Origin: Aplectana chamaeleonis
Taxonomy: Eukaryota > Nematoda > Chromadorea > Rhabditida > Cosmocercidae
Length of the DNA stretch: 64,000 nucleotides
Assembly (NCBI GenBank): GCA_029168955.1
Contig: JAPDOI010001950.1
Coordinates: 1 to 64,000, forward strand
Reading direction: 5' to 3'
The notes below the pieces were generated by a model that saw nothing but the letters and a program-made list of their open reading frames with translations, ran no database searches and was not told the origin of the DNA. Made by a program: the position numbers and the translations under genes. Shown here piece by piece: positions 34,498 through 45,041 of the stretch (position 1 is its first letter; every line of letters begins with the position of its first letter).

Positions 34498-35502
34498 ACC
34501 AGAGTTTTATCCACCTTGAATGCCGTTATCTCTCTTGCCGTGCGATGCGGTGTTTGTCCGCAGCTGCACAGCGCGCACTGGAGTAGACGCGCACACAATA
34601 TTAAATAAAAAAAGTATTTTATTACAGAACGGGGCGGAGAAAATGATTGAAACTAGAGTAAATGGAAGAAGGCAGAAATAGGATACTTTCAATGTATCCA
34701 CTATAGAAATTTAATGTAAACAAACTAACATCGGCGTGGATCCGGAAGAGACCTTGCGTTCCCCATCGAAGGTTGGCGCAAACTCGGTGCCACATGCTAT
34801 AACATAGGTGCACCTAGTTTGCGCCAACCTTCAACAGTGAACGCAAACTCCCTTCCGGATCCACGCCAACGTTATGTTGGAGCGGAGTGAATTTTTTGGA
34901 CTTGATAAGGTTCATTCAAATGGACCCAGTTGATTAAAAACACCAATAAACATAGAACTAAGAGCATTGAGAGAAAGAGGAGAATCGGGCAAACATTTCA
35001 GTAGCAATAGGTTTGACATTCAATGTGACTTAAGGTCCTTAAAACTCGTCCCGGTTTTGTCCCGGTTTTCGGGGTAAAACCGGGACGAGATTTAAGGTCC
35101 TTAAATCACATTAAAAATCGATTGTAAAGAAACTAAAATGTTTGCCGGATTCTCTACTTTCTCACGATGTCCTTTGATCTATTTATAATGCTAAATTCGA
35201 TCAACTAGGTTCGTTTGAATGAACCTTGTCACGGCTAAATATTTACACCCGCTCTACCTTTGTTTATTTACATTAAATTTCTAAAGTGACCACATCCAGA
35301 ATAGACTACCTTTACCATCTTCCATTTCCTTCAGTTTCAATCCTTTTCTCATCCCCGTTCTGTAATAAAATACATTTTTTATTAATATTGTGTGCGCGTC
35401 CACTCCCGTGTGCGCTGTGTAGCTGCGTACAAACACCGTATCGCACGGCAAGCCGATTTTTTAAGGGATTGCGGCATTCTGGGAGGGTAAAACTCGGGTT
35501 TC
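34498..35502. repeat. Palindrome inside the hAT element
   Basis: The left arm 34498-35058 and right arm 35076-35502 are diverged reverse complements. The apex is CTCGTCCCGGTTTT / AAAACCGGGACGAG (35045-35058 and 35076-35089), flanked by TTAAGGTCCTTAA. The left arm is longer only because it holds a 145-bp insertion. Confidence 0.8.
34728..34872. mobile_element. 145-bp TA hairpin MITE, copy 1
   Basis: Ends ACATCGGCGTGGATCC and GGATCCACGCCAACGT, flanked by TA (34726-34727 and 34873-34874). The other palindrome arm lacks it. Confidence 0.85.
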
Positions 35503-35987
35503 CCACTCCCTACGCATCACATGAATCCTAGCCTTGTTCCACAACACAAAATAATTCCGATTTCCACATCAGAACAACCAAACACAGATTAACTAATCCT
35601 TCATAGGTTTATGAAAACATTCGACAGGAAACATTAATTATCGCAATAGCAGTAGTTCTGTTGTTTGTAATTGTTCGATTGTTTTGTAATGAAATTTTTT
35701 ATCTTTTGTCATAACTTACCGTCTTGCTAACAAATTTTCTCCATGGGATTGTTCTAAAGTTTAGAAATTACACTACCTTTTTTGTTGACATTTTCGAAAT
35801 TTTCTCTAGTCAGTGCTTTTTTTAAATTCTTGTTTATCGAAATCAGGAAGTCAAAATCATGGCTGTTGTGCTCAACTTTTTTGGAAAATAGCCGATTTAG
35901 ATTTTCCATAGGGGGGTGCCTAAAAGTTACCGAGCTAAGGGGGGTGCATATTCAGAATCGCCATACCGGGACGTGTGCCCAGCCCTG

Positions 35988-35995
35988 TGTGAGAG
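35988..35995. repeat. hAT target-site duplication, right
   Basis: TGTGAGAG, identical to 33740-33747. Confidence 0.85.
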
Positions 35996-36478
35996 GTTAA
36001 CAATCTCAGTGCTTCTCTCATTTTTTCCCGGTTGTTCATGAGCGGCGAAAGCCGTTTTATTCCCATTGTTTCGCTTATCTTGCGCTCAGCAGTGTCCGCA
36101 ATGTTCATGTACATGATACTCGCTGTCGTGCTCGGAATAATGCCGTTGAAATAGAGCGACATTTTGTGGTTGGATTGAACCGTTCGTGGTGCTCTCATAT
36201 GTTCATCTAGCCGTATCGCGGAGGTCTCCCGGTCTCACCAATGCAGAACTCTCCGCTTCAAGTATCACACTGAGTTTTGCATACCAAGCTAAGCATCTGA
36301 CAGATTTTCCTGTCTGCGCTGCAGTATGAGCAGCTCCTCCTTGTACACCGGTTTTCGCACGGGCTTGACGACGTGAGGGGCTGACGAAGCGTGGGCAGAC
36401 GTATCGGTTAGTATCCATCAGATCTCTTTCTGAACATCCAAGTTAAGCACTGAAGCAATCGAGGTCAGAAAGCTTGGC

Positions 36479-36955
36479 ATGGCATACGAAGCCATCATCA
36501 AGGAACATTCTCTTAATTCTCGTAGCTGTCACTCAATATTTGCGAGGAAAGTCATAAAGAATTCGTTATGTACTGGAAAGAGCTTGACCACTGACGAGAA
36601 AGAAGAGATGGAGAGAATGAGAGCGCTAATACTGAGGGAAAGTGGCTATGTGGAGAACAACTGTCAGACTTGGAGACCGTACCGACACCCACTATCTAAC
36701 ACCACCCTTATCCTTGCTCATGAGAATCGTTCGCCAAGGAAATGAACACCGTAATCCTATGATCAGCTCTCCTTTTCCGCGTAGTTTTTCGCCCTCTGCC
36801 CATGCTTTGTCGGCTCCGTCGCCAAGGCCGTACGAAAATCGGTGCTCAAGGAAGGGTTGCTCCTACGGCACCAGAGATAGAAAATTCTGTCAGATACGGA
36901 ACATGGTACACAAAATTCAGTGTGTAACTTGCAGATAATTCTACATTAGCGAGAC
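36479..36955 (+). pseudogene. Penelope-like fragment upstream of and entering the GIY-YIG core
   Basis: Translated pieces include FARKVIKNSLCTGKSLT, EEMERMRALILRESGYV, YENRCSRKGCSYG and RKFCQIRNMVHKIQCVTC, the last matching the cysteine segment of the minus-strand copy just to the left. The frame changes near 36735 and a stop follows VTCR. The fragment breaks off about 30 bases before a family B element. It is head-to-head with the neighbouring minus-strand copy. Confidence 0.55.
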
Positions 36956-36987
36956 TAGGGCCAGTAGCAATCCCACAATGTGGTGAC

Positions 36988-37417
36988 TTCAAAGGCAGTG
37001 GTCGCGATAAAACGTTATCTAAAAAACTATAAAAATCAGCTTAGATAGAAAACAGCAGAAAAATTATGAAGGTAGCGCGGTGAAAAATGGGCTAGAATTA
37101 GAGTTTCTAGGGCCCAAAGATGCTAGTTCGTGCACACGTGCACAGCGCCGCAAAAAAGGTTCGCAGCCTCTTGCCGAGCAGTCGAAAATCATGGACGCTC
37201 AGAGGAAGAAATAAATTTGAATTCACGTATTGAAAAGAGTTGGTCAATGAAAGCATGCACTTCATTCAATGTTTTTGACTAGTTCAGGCTTCAAATTTGG
37301 CTTGAAAGAGCGGCTTTTATAAAGATTTTTTCTTATAGGTTCTACTACTCGAAACCCATGAAAGGGTTTGGAGAGGGAAAGAAGACAAACATATTTTATC
37401 GCGACTAGTGCCTTTAA
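36988..37417 (+). mobile_element. Family B TTAA-type element, internally deleted
   Basis: Ends TTCAAAGGCAGTGGTCGCGAT and ATCGCGACTAGTGCCTTTAA. It is about 125 bp shorter than the full copies, missing the GATGATGTGG block. Confidence 0.7.
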
Positions 37418-37976
37418 AGAGGCAGCCAACCTGAGGTCGGTGACGCCTAGATGCTTCCTATGGTTGCCACCTCAGAAAGAGTACTATTTTCGAAGAGTAG
37501 CGTTGAATGCAGAACTCCCGCTGGACGACGTATCTGAACCAACACCGCATCAACCTACGCGACGGATGCCCAACACAGCGCCTTAGACCACTAGGCCACA
37601 TGTTCGTGTGTGAGGGACTCTTTCTGTTTTCCTACATACACCTCCTCCACAGTTTTTCGTATTCATTGTAACTTTGGTCGAGCTAGCAGTAGTGAATATT
37701 GGTTACGAGAGCAAAAATGTGTCTATCTTTCAGATTTAAAAAGTTTTTAACCTTGGACGATGGGATTTCGGAATTTTCCGCCAAAATCATTAAAGCGAGA
37801 GAATGTTAGATTTAAAAAACGATTTTGAAAGATTCTTGTTGTATGACCTCTTACCACTGAACCACGATACACAATACTTTGTAGTACGATTGTCGAGGAG
37901 CCAACCTCGTGTTTTTTTCACAAAGTGAACCAAAAAGTTCAGAGGATTTTTTATGAATTGTTTTTCCCCTTACAAG
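37418..37976. other. No gene; two tRNA-like box sequences
   Basis: On the minus strand, 37612-37560 contains TGGCCTAGTGGTCTAAGGCG and 37880-37840 contains TGGTTCAGTGGTAAGAGG, both resembling tRNA A-box regions. Neither is followed by a full tRNA fold, so they are probably SINE or decayed tRNA pieces. Confidence 0.35.
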
Positions 37977-38199
37977 GGAAGTGTTTAGAGCGGTAAACGA
38001 ACCTACGGAAACGGTATGCACTGTCAGTTTCTCTTAGTCCTCTATAGTAACTTTGTGAAATACCTAGCCCCGAGCTGTTGATTCCAAGGAGCTACGAGCC
38101 CGCAAAGTTTGGCTCTCTCCGCTCATTGATTTCGGCTGCCTCCATTCATTGATCGTGTCAATCAGGAAGGAAGGTCGTTGAGTGTGGCGGCTTGGTGTT

Positions 38200-38272
38200 T
38201 TGGATAGCGATGTGGACTCTTGAACATGAGATGCTGATGGTTCGATTCCGCACCTGCGTGGCTTTTCTGCAA
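38200..38272 (+). repeat. tRNA-like sequence (SINE head or tRNA pseudogene)
   Basis: Contains GGACTCTTGAACATGAG, with a 7-base loop as in an anticodon arm, followed by GGTTCGATTCC, a perfect B box. The acceptor stem does not pair. The inverted counterpart in the other arm is split by a MITE at 39836. Confidence 0.35.
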
Positions 38273-39835
38273 TTGCATTGGAATTTTGTATTCTTCGTGA
38301 ATACACCGACTTTGATTTTGTTTTAGCGTTTTAAAGCCTTTTTAATCACCCTGATATCACATAGGATCACTCAAGAATAGTAGACCACATTAATTTACAA
38401 TCGATAACAGCGATAACAAACTTATTTATTGTTTCTTTGTTTTTTTTTGTCGATTTGAGCACCAATGATAAACTGGCACATAGTGTTGGAAACATAAAGA
38501 CTATTCACAGAAGGGGCAGCGGATGAAGGACAACTGGATAATGTGTGACAAGGTAAGTGTTTTATTGTTAGTGGTAAAAGCATCGGCGAAAACGACTAGT
38601 ATTGTTAATATCTCTTGTGGCTCAATAGTAGAAGTGCGCAGAATCTGGCTCCGAGCCGCAGGTTCCAAGAAGTTATGCGTTTCTCAAGCTTCGCGAAAAG
38701 GTAAGGGTAGCCAGCCCATCAGGAATTTTTGGGTGTTTCGAAATGTTCTCTCGAATATTGCTCAAAACTTGTATGTAGGGGTAATTTAGGGTGGTGAACA
38801 CGAATTTGCAGTTTATCTTTCGATCTTCCAAAGTTTTCGACTAAATTCGTTCAAAGCCTCCGATTAGGGAAAATTTGAGGGCGAAATGTGACTTTTGACG
38901 ATTTCCGGAACGCTACGATAAAAATGGCTCAAAATGTCTCTCTATGGGTTGTTTGGAGTGCTAAACAAGAATCTGGAGTCCGTTTATTGATTTTTGACAG
39001 ATTACGGTAGATTACGGTGGGTATACGGTGGTTTCGTGAAAGTTTCAGATTTGAATTAAAAATTCGTGTACGGGGGTTATTCGGGGTGGTGAACACGAAT
39101 TTAACGTCCGTTTGTCAATTTTCACAATATTAAGATGGGTGTCGCCCCTTTAATGTCATGGACCTACCGTAACCTACAGTAAACCTCAGAATTTCGAGAA
39201 ACGGACTTCAGATTCGTGTTCACCACCTTAGATCACCCCTACATACAAGTTTTGAGCAATATTCGAGAAAATTTTTCAAAACACCCAAAAAAATGCCTGA
39301 TGGGTATCCTTGCCTTTTCGCAAAGCTTGAAAAACGCTCATAACTCCTTGGAACCTGCAGCTCGGAGCCAGATACTGGTCACTTCTACTATTGAGCTACA
39401 AGAGATACTAAAAATACTAGTCGTTTTCGAAGATGCGTTTACCACTAACAATAAAACACTTACCTTGCCACACATTATCCATAATTCGTTATCCTTATTT
39501 CATTGTCCTTCATCCGCTGCCCCTTCTGTGAATAGTCTTTATCTTTCCGACACTATGTGCCAGTTTATCATTGGTGCTCAAATCGACAAAAAAAACAAAG
39601 AAACAATAAATAAGTTTGTTATCGCTGTTATCGATTGTAAATTAATGTGGTCTTCTATTCGTGAATGATCCCATGTGATATCAGGGTGATTAAAAAGGCT
39701 TTGAAACGCTAAAACAAAATCAAAGGCGGTGTATTCACGTAGAATACGAAATTCCAATGCAATTGCAAAAAAGCCACACAGGTGCGGAATCGAACCTTCA
39801 GCATCACATGTTCAAGAGTCCACATCGCTATCTAA

Positions 39836-39971
39836 GGCGTCGTTTATACTCCTGCCGCAGGACGGCGCGGCGAAGCGCAAACTTGCAATATCGATCGTGC
39901 TGCGCCGCGTGATCAATATTACAGGAATGCACTGTGCCGCGCCGCTCGGCGGCGAGATTATAAACGACCCC
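39836..39971. mobile_element. TWA-type MITE, 136 bp, copy 1
   Basis: TIRs start GGCGTCGTTTAT and end ATAAACGACCCC, with TAA at 39833-39835 and 39972-39974. The palindrome's left arm is the empty site. Confidence 0.85.
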
Positions 39972-40269
39972 TAATACGCCAAGCCGCCACACTCAAAGAT
40001 GTTCCTTCCTAATTGACACGATCAATGAGTGGAGGCAGCCGAAATCAATGAGCGGAGATAGCCAAACATTGCGGGCTCGTAGCTCCTCGGAATCAACAGC
40101 TCGGGGCTGGATATTTCACGAAGTTGCTATAGAGGACCAAGAGAAACTGACAGTGCATACCGTTTCCGTAGGTGCGTTTACCGCTCTAAACACTTTCCTT
40201 TTAAGTCTGTTTCACGCTTCCCAGCCAACATAGAAAGAAGCGAACTTGAAGTGAGAGAGGAAAACGAAG

Positions 40270-41690
40270 TTCAAATATAAGCCGCACTTAGATGAACTTA
40301 TATGACTTGGTCTGACATCGTCTCTCACGCTGTTCTTCAACAAATGCTTACTTTGGGGACAGGTTCCTAAAATTTGAAAAATCGGCTTCGCCAGACCAAT
40401 TTTCAAAAAGGGATGCAAATATGATGTAAAAAAATAGAGACCAATTTGTTTGACCACTTCAACGAGCAAGGTTATGGAGCGTATAATATGCGACGCGCTG
40501 ACGAGTTATCTAACGGAAAACAATCTGCTAAACGAAAATCAACATGGTTTCCTTAAACAGAGATCTACTGTTTTGGCCCTGCTATCGACCATTACTCTTT
40601 GGCAGAGGAAGGTGGACAGGGGAAACTATATCTCCGTTTGTTTTATTGATTATGCTAAAGCATTCGATTCAATTTCGATCCCTTTACTATTGAACAGACT
40701 TGCAGCATACGGTATAAAAGGCAGCCTGCAAAAAAGAGTCCTTTATAAGCGGCAGATATCAGCCACTTATCGTTAATGTGGCCAAATCTGACCTGTATCC
40801 AACACCAAGTGGAGTGCAACAGGGCACCTGCATCGGTCCTCTCATGTTCATCCTGTTTATAAATGATCTAGTCTCTGCGCTTCCTTCAGGGTGCTCTTGC
40901 AGCATCTACGCTGACGACTCCAAAATTTCTACCACAAATGATTGCACAATGCCTCAGGCTGCTATAGAAGCTGTAGAGGAGTGGTCGAAGGCGTGGTCTT
41001 TGAATATTTCTACTGAAAAAAACGGATGAGAATTGGAAGAAACCACCCCGATTTCTCTTTCACAATGAAAGGATCGTCTCTCAATGGCGTGTGCGAGATC
41101 CGAGATTTAGGCGTTATTTACAGCGACCAACTCGACTTCGAATGTTACATAAATGCAAATTGCTAACGCTAATTCAAGATCTCATTTTGTTCTAAGAGCG
41201 TTCAAAATTCGAAACCCTCACACATTGTTTCAGCTGTTCGCTCTGTACGTACTCGAGTATTGTTCACCTATTTGGTCTCCTTACAAAAAATCTTATAGAG
41301 GACATTGAGATGGTTCAAAAAAGTGTCACGTACCGCTGCTTCATTAGGAGGGGCATCACTGGGTTTTCGTATGACCAACGCCTACTTAGCCTTGAAACCA
41401 ACACGTTAGAATTTCGTCGCAAATTAATCGATTTCAACCTTACGTACAAACTTACGACGTAAGAAATTTGCTTGACTATTTCCTCGCTTTTCAAACTTTC
41501 TCCAACCATAGGTGTATCAAGAGGTCACCCCTATAGACTAAGACCAGAGAAACCCGCAACGAGAGCATATGAGGGTTCTTTCCTCATAAGAGTGGTACCG
41601 CTTTGGAACAGCCAAAGCACAGATTTTTTTCAGATGGAGGAACTCCCGCATATTCCAAACTCATTTAACATGTCATCTCAAAAGTTTGGC
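40270..41690 (+). pseudogene. Decayed CR1-like non-LTR reverse transcriptase
   Basis: In order: a VP-WK-A-KKG-like entry, TSTSKVMERII, LNENQHGFLKQRST, CFIDYAKAFDS, SGVQQGTCIGPLMFILFIND, IYADDSKI, then a C-terminal LEYCSPIWSPY and RGHPYRLRPEKPATRAY. The Y-x-DD catalytic motif is present (YADD). Frames shift near 40730 and 41025 and stops occur downstream, so it cannot be functional. Only the RT half is left: no endonuclease is visible 5' because the palindrome begins at once. The order and spacing resemble the CR1/Jockey side of the LINEs (family knowledge). Confidence 0.8.
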
Positions 41691-41699
41691 TGACCACTG

Positions 41700-43033
41700 A
41701 CTTTCATTGTTCAACTCCAACTTCTTCATCCTAGTTGTCCAAGCCAAGCAAACCTAAGCACTGAACTTCCGAACTCTTTTCGAAGAGGTTTCAATCGTTT
41801 TGTTTTTTTCGTGTCCTTCCCCCCGTTAAAACATTAGCACAGCAAAACTTTATTTCTAGTGATTCGAACGATTCAGGGCCTGATTCATTAAGGATTTGCC
41901 TGCGCGGCGGGCTGGGTGTGGCGCGGAGTCTGCATTTCGTGCCATATGCCTCCATCTCGCTCCTCTGAGGAGGGGCGGGGTGGAGGTGGAGGGCACAGAA
42001 GTGGCAGGATTCCGGGTTGCGTTCACCCTCACCGCATGGGTGCGTCCTTCAAGAGTACAGGCCAGGACTTCTTCATTCCGTCGCTGGTGTTGTCGTTGTG
42101 GCATTGTGTCGGTGTTGCTGCGGCGTCGGGTTCCTGGATGTAGATGGTGACAGCTCGGTGGTGTTGTTGGCGACGGTAGGTGTAGGCGATGATGTTACTA
42201 GCGCTGGCTAGGCCGTATTTATGTGCTGTCGCTGGCGCGCGATCACTCATCGCCAGTGATTATTGCTTATATGTTGGTGATCATAGATGACCAGCGATCT
42301 CCGGACATTTTCTTCTGTCTGCATGCAATGGAAAAACTTCGACTTCCAAATCTTTTAGAAAGGAAGACTGGTCACAACAAAAATGATTATTCACGTTCTG
42401 CCACATCTTGAGACAGTTGTTGGGACTCAAATCATCGTGTCTTTCTACAGAATGAGCTTTCGACTGGGATATTATAGCAGATGGCTGAATGAATGGCAAC
42501 AACATCATCTTCAGTGGCTACCAAAGTTATTTTATGAAACAGAAGCAAGACAAAGAATTATTGATTTGAGAATTGTCTTGCATAATCTCTCATTCACCCA
42601 AGTTTGGGTGCTGGTATCCTACAGTTGGATGTTACATTAGATAGAAACGTAACCTTCGCATATGTGTGTTTTTTGTTCTTCTTCTTTTTTATACATATAT
42701 GTTCCCTTCTCTTCTTTCTTGAATAAGTGGTCGAATCGCCAACGTTATTACATGCCCCACCTGTGCTATTTGTCCACGAACTATAGATTTTTATAACTTA
42801 TCCCAGTGCTTACCGGACACATTCACTGCTGCTGGCCTGACTGCTATCCTTCCTTCGCAATCGCCCTGGGTACGTAACAGGCTCTTGAGATACAGAGCTC
42901 GCCCGGTAATGGGTAACCAGTTGCGTGCTTAGGCGGTAGTAGATCCCATGGCGGTCAAATAGGTTTGCAGTACTGGTGAGATATAAAAAGTCCGACATAT
43001 TAAATAATTCACAATCTTGACTGCACCTCTATA
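41700..43033. other. No gene recognised
   Basis: 41880-42250 is GC-rich with overlapping open frames on both strands, which argues against any one being coding. The open frame at 42383-42640 has no recognised family. Confidence 0.45.
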
Positions 43034-43036
43034 TTG

Positions 43037-43172
43037 AGGGTCGTTTTTACTTCTGCTGCCGAGCGGCGCGGCGAAGTGCAGTCCTACAGTATCGATCGTG
43101 CCGCGCCGCGTGATCAATATTACAGAAATGCACTGTGCCGCGCCGCTAGGCGGCGTGAGTGTAAACGACCCC
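43037..43172. mobile_element. TWA-type MITE, 136 bp, copy 2
   Basis: It is the same length as, and colinear with, the copy at 39836. It carries GATCGTGCCGCGCCGCGTGA in the middle. The flanks are TTG and TTA, a one-base-decayed duplication. Confidence 0.75.
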
Positions 43173-43175
43173 TTA

Positions 43176-44200
43176 GCACCGTTTACAGCACAAATTTCGT
43201 TGGCTTTCGGCTACTATTCTCTTTTTTCATGTCGCCTGGCCAACCATGGTTTATTGATGCTTTGTTTTTTTCTAAGAATTTTTCCCCGCATTTGGCTACA
43301 ATAAATAAATAAATAAACTATTATACAGCATTTTGTAACTAGTACACGCAGATCACGTAAGTTTCATAACTTTTCTGAAGAACAAAATCATTTTTCAGCC
43401 ATCATCCTTAGATGGATTACTAAGCAAACATGATTTTATTTGTGTTGAGCGATTATTGAAAAAAAAACTGAAACTGGTTGAATATGGCCACAACAACTTC
43501 TAGGAATTTGAAGTTGAGCTCAAAATAGAAGTAAAGCACGTGAAATCTATAAAGGAGACGTATTTATGACAGCTACGTACAATTTGAGGTTAATCTCCCA
43601 CTAATCTTCGCCAGGAATCACTGAAACATTAAGGAGACCTTCCAAAATTTCGCCTGTCATTCCTATCAGCTGGCAGCGGAGCTGGATGGTCGCCAGCCCG
43701 CGGTTGCAAATTTTCCTTGCCCACCTACACAATATGCATTGGATCCGACTCACTCACTTTCGGATATCCATCCCAATGAACCGAAATTTTTATGACTCAA
43801 CATCCGATTCACCGAAAAAACCTCAAAATCCGTCTGATCCAAAATCTGAATCACCGAAATGTGCTATGAGTCGGATAATGAGTCGGATATCGGTAGATTC
43901 GGCTGATATGCCGTTACTCAAAAAAGTGTGTCGCAGATGCGACGGTGGCTGGGGGCGCACCGTGAGGCCCCGGCCTGTTTCCTACTACGCCAGCCGCTTT
44001 GAGGCGGGGCATGTCCACGCCAGTCGCAGTGCCCCGTCCTCCTTCCTCCGCGCTGCCTATATAAGGCGGCTGTCCTCGGTTCAGTGGTCTGCCCCGCGCC
44101 GGATGGCGTAGGCCTACAGTACCCATTGGTTGGGGCTGGGGCGAGGCAGAGACGTAGAGGGCGGAGGCAGTGGTAAGCTCGTCCTCAGTCCTCACGCCGT
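43176..44200. other. No gene; AAATA microsatellite and degenerate TCGGAT repeats
   Basis: 43298-43318 is an AATA repeat of the kind that closes LINE 3' ends. 43740-43910 has recurring TCGGATA and GAATCACCGAAA motifs, also found at 47645-47910. Confidence 0.45.
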
Positions 44201-45041
44201 CTCAGAAAAATGAAAACATATTACATGTAATATAAAAGGTCTTAATTAATATACATGTAATATAAATTGGCCAGTGTATATTACTTGCAAATTATCTCGA
44301 CCGATGTATGTTACATGTAATATATATGTCCTTCGCTCGCAGGCCAAATGTCGCAAGTAATATGATTTCGATGGTGAAAACATAATACTTGTAACATAAG
44401 AGACGATTACAATATACTTGTAATACATCTCCGTCAGTGTAAGTTACATGTGAATTATCTCTACTCAAGTAAATTACATGTAGTATAAGTGTAACATACT
44501 TCAAATATCTCCAGCAACTGAGGGCCAATGCTGAACACCTTCTGCAAACCTGCACAGCATACGGGCCGCCTCATACCTTACCGATGAGCGCAGGTCCATG
44601 GAATTGACATTAGACAGGGTGGTCACTCGCCCTGGCCGAGTCGTTGATCTCTCACTCTTCCTTATTCGTTTTAGTCATGAGGGAGGATTAGAGGGAGCGA
44701 CAAGCAATATTTCAAGCAAGTTTAAGCCCATTGCTTCTTGTATGAAGCTGTGGGATCCAAGCTTGCTGCTTCAGTCATGGAGCAGCGAACTTTAAGCTCC
44801 TGGGATGTTCGAGAGAGCTTAAAGCTTGCTGATTCGTACCTGAAGCAGTAGCCAGGAACTTGCAGCTCCAACCCTTGAAGCATCGAACTTCAACTTGCAG
44901 CTCTAATTAAGTTACATGAAATATAAGTGTATGTTACATGTAATATAAGTGTAGGTTACATGCGATATAAAGGTCATATACTTGAATGTCTCAATTATCT
45001 TACACTTTATATCACATGTAACATGTTTTCATTTTTCTGAG
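44201..45041. mobile_element. Inverted-repeat element rich in ACATGT motifs
   Basis: Ends CTCAGAAAAATGAAAACAT and its complement. Near both ends it is filled with TTACATGTAATATAA-type palindromes spaced about 25-45 bases, more than a dozen in all. Flanks GCCGT and GCTGT may be a decayed 5-bp duplication. The middle (44500-44900) has repeated AGCTTGCTG-CTTC-like sequence. Confidence 0.65.

Larger units (their letters stand above)
33748..35987. mobile_element. hAT-like non-autonomous transposon
   Basis: Terminal inverted repeats of 23 bp with one mismatch start CAGGGCTGGGCACG and are flanked by a perfect 8-bp duplication. An 8-bp duplication and CAGGG-type ends define the hAT superfamily (family knowledge). 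Just inside each end are GGGGGGTGC-type motifs (GTGCATATT and GTGCCTAAA), in the same orientation at both ends. No transposase is visible. Its centre is a 1-kb palindrome. Confidence 0.85.
33676..36475 (-). pseudogene. Penelope-like GIY-YIG C-terminus, split by a hAT element
   Basis: Reading right to left: ENRC-type cysteine segment, RKICQM, then the GIY-YIG-like core FCIGETGRP followed by EH (about 36290-36220), then AERKISETMGIKRLSP and NNREKMREALRLL. The last segment runs into the 8-bp duplication at 35988. Beyond the hAT element the match to the tail of the copy at 48315 resumes at 33740 and runs to about 33676. The frames are broken by several stops and shifts. Core C-x2-C and IGETGRP-type motifs are characteristic of endonuclease-bearing Penelope-like retroelements (family knowledge). 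Confidence 0.6.
37977..40205. repeat. Large palindrome, about 0.85-kb arms
   Basis: The left arm 37977-38825 pairs with 39205-40205, which is longer by one 136-bp MITE plus TAA. The loop is 38826-39204. Each arm includes a tRNA-like segment with GGTTCGATTCC. Open frames in the arms mirror each other imperfectly and I do not take them as genes. Confidence 0.8.

Noticed and set aside
37560..37612. tRNA gene
   Set aside because: Only the A-box half fits. There is no closing acceptor stem or proper T arm.
39216..39668. 150-codon frame in the palindrome arm
   Set aside because: Lies wholly in an inverted repeat arm. The mirrored arm does not preserve it.
41896..42250. Overlapping GC-rich frames on both strands
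   Set aside because: Several frames are open at once on both strands, which is typical of GC-rich non-coding DNA.
43686..44111. 141-codon frame
   Set aside because: It spans degenerate TCGGAT repeats and a GC-rich tract, with no family resemblance.
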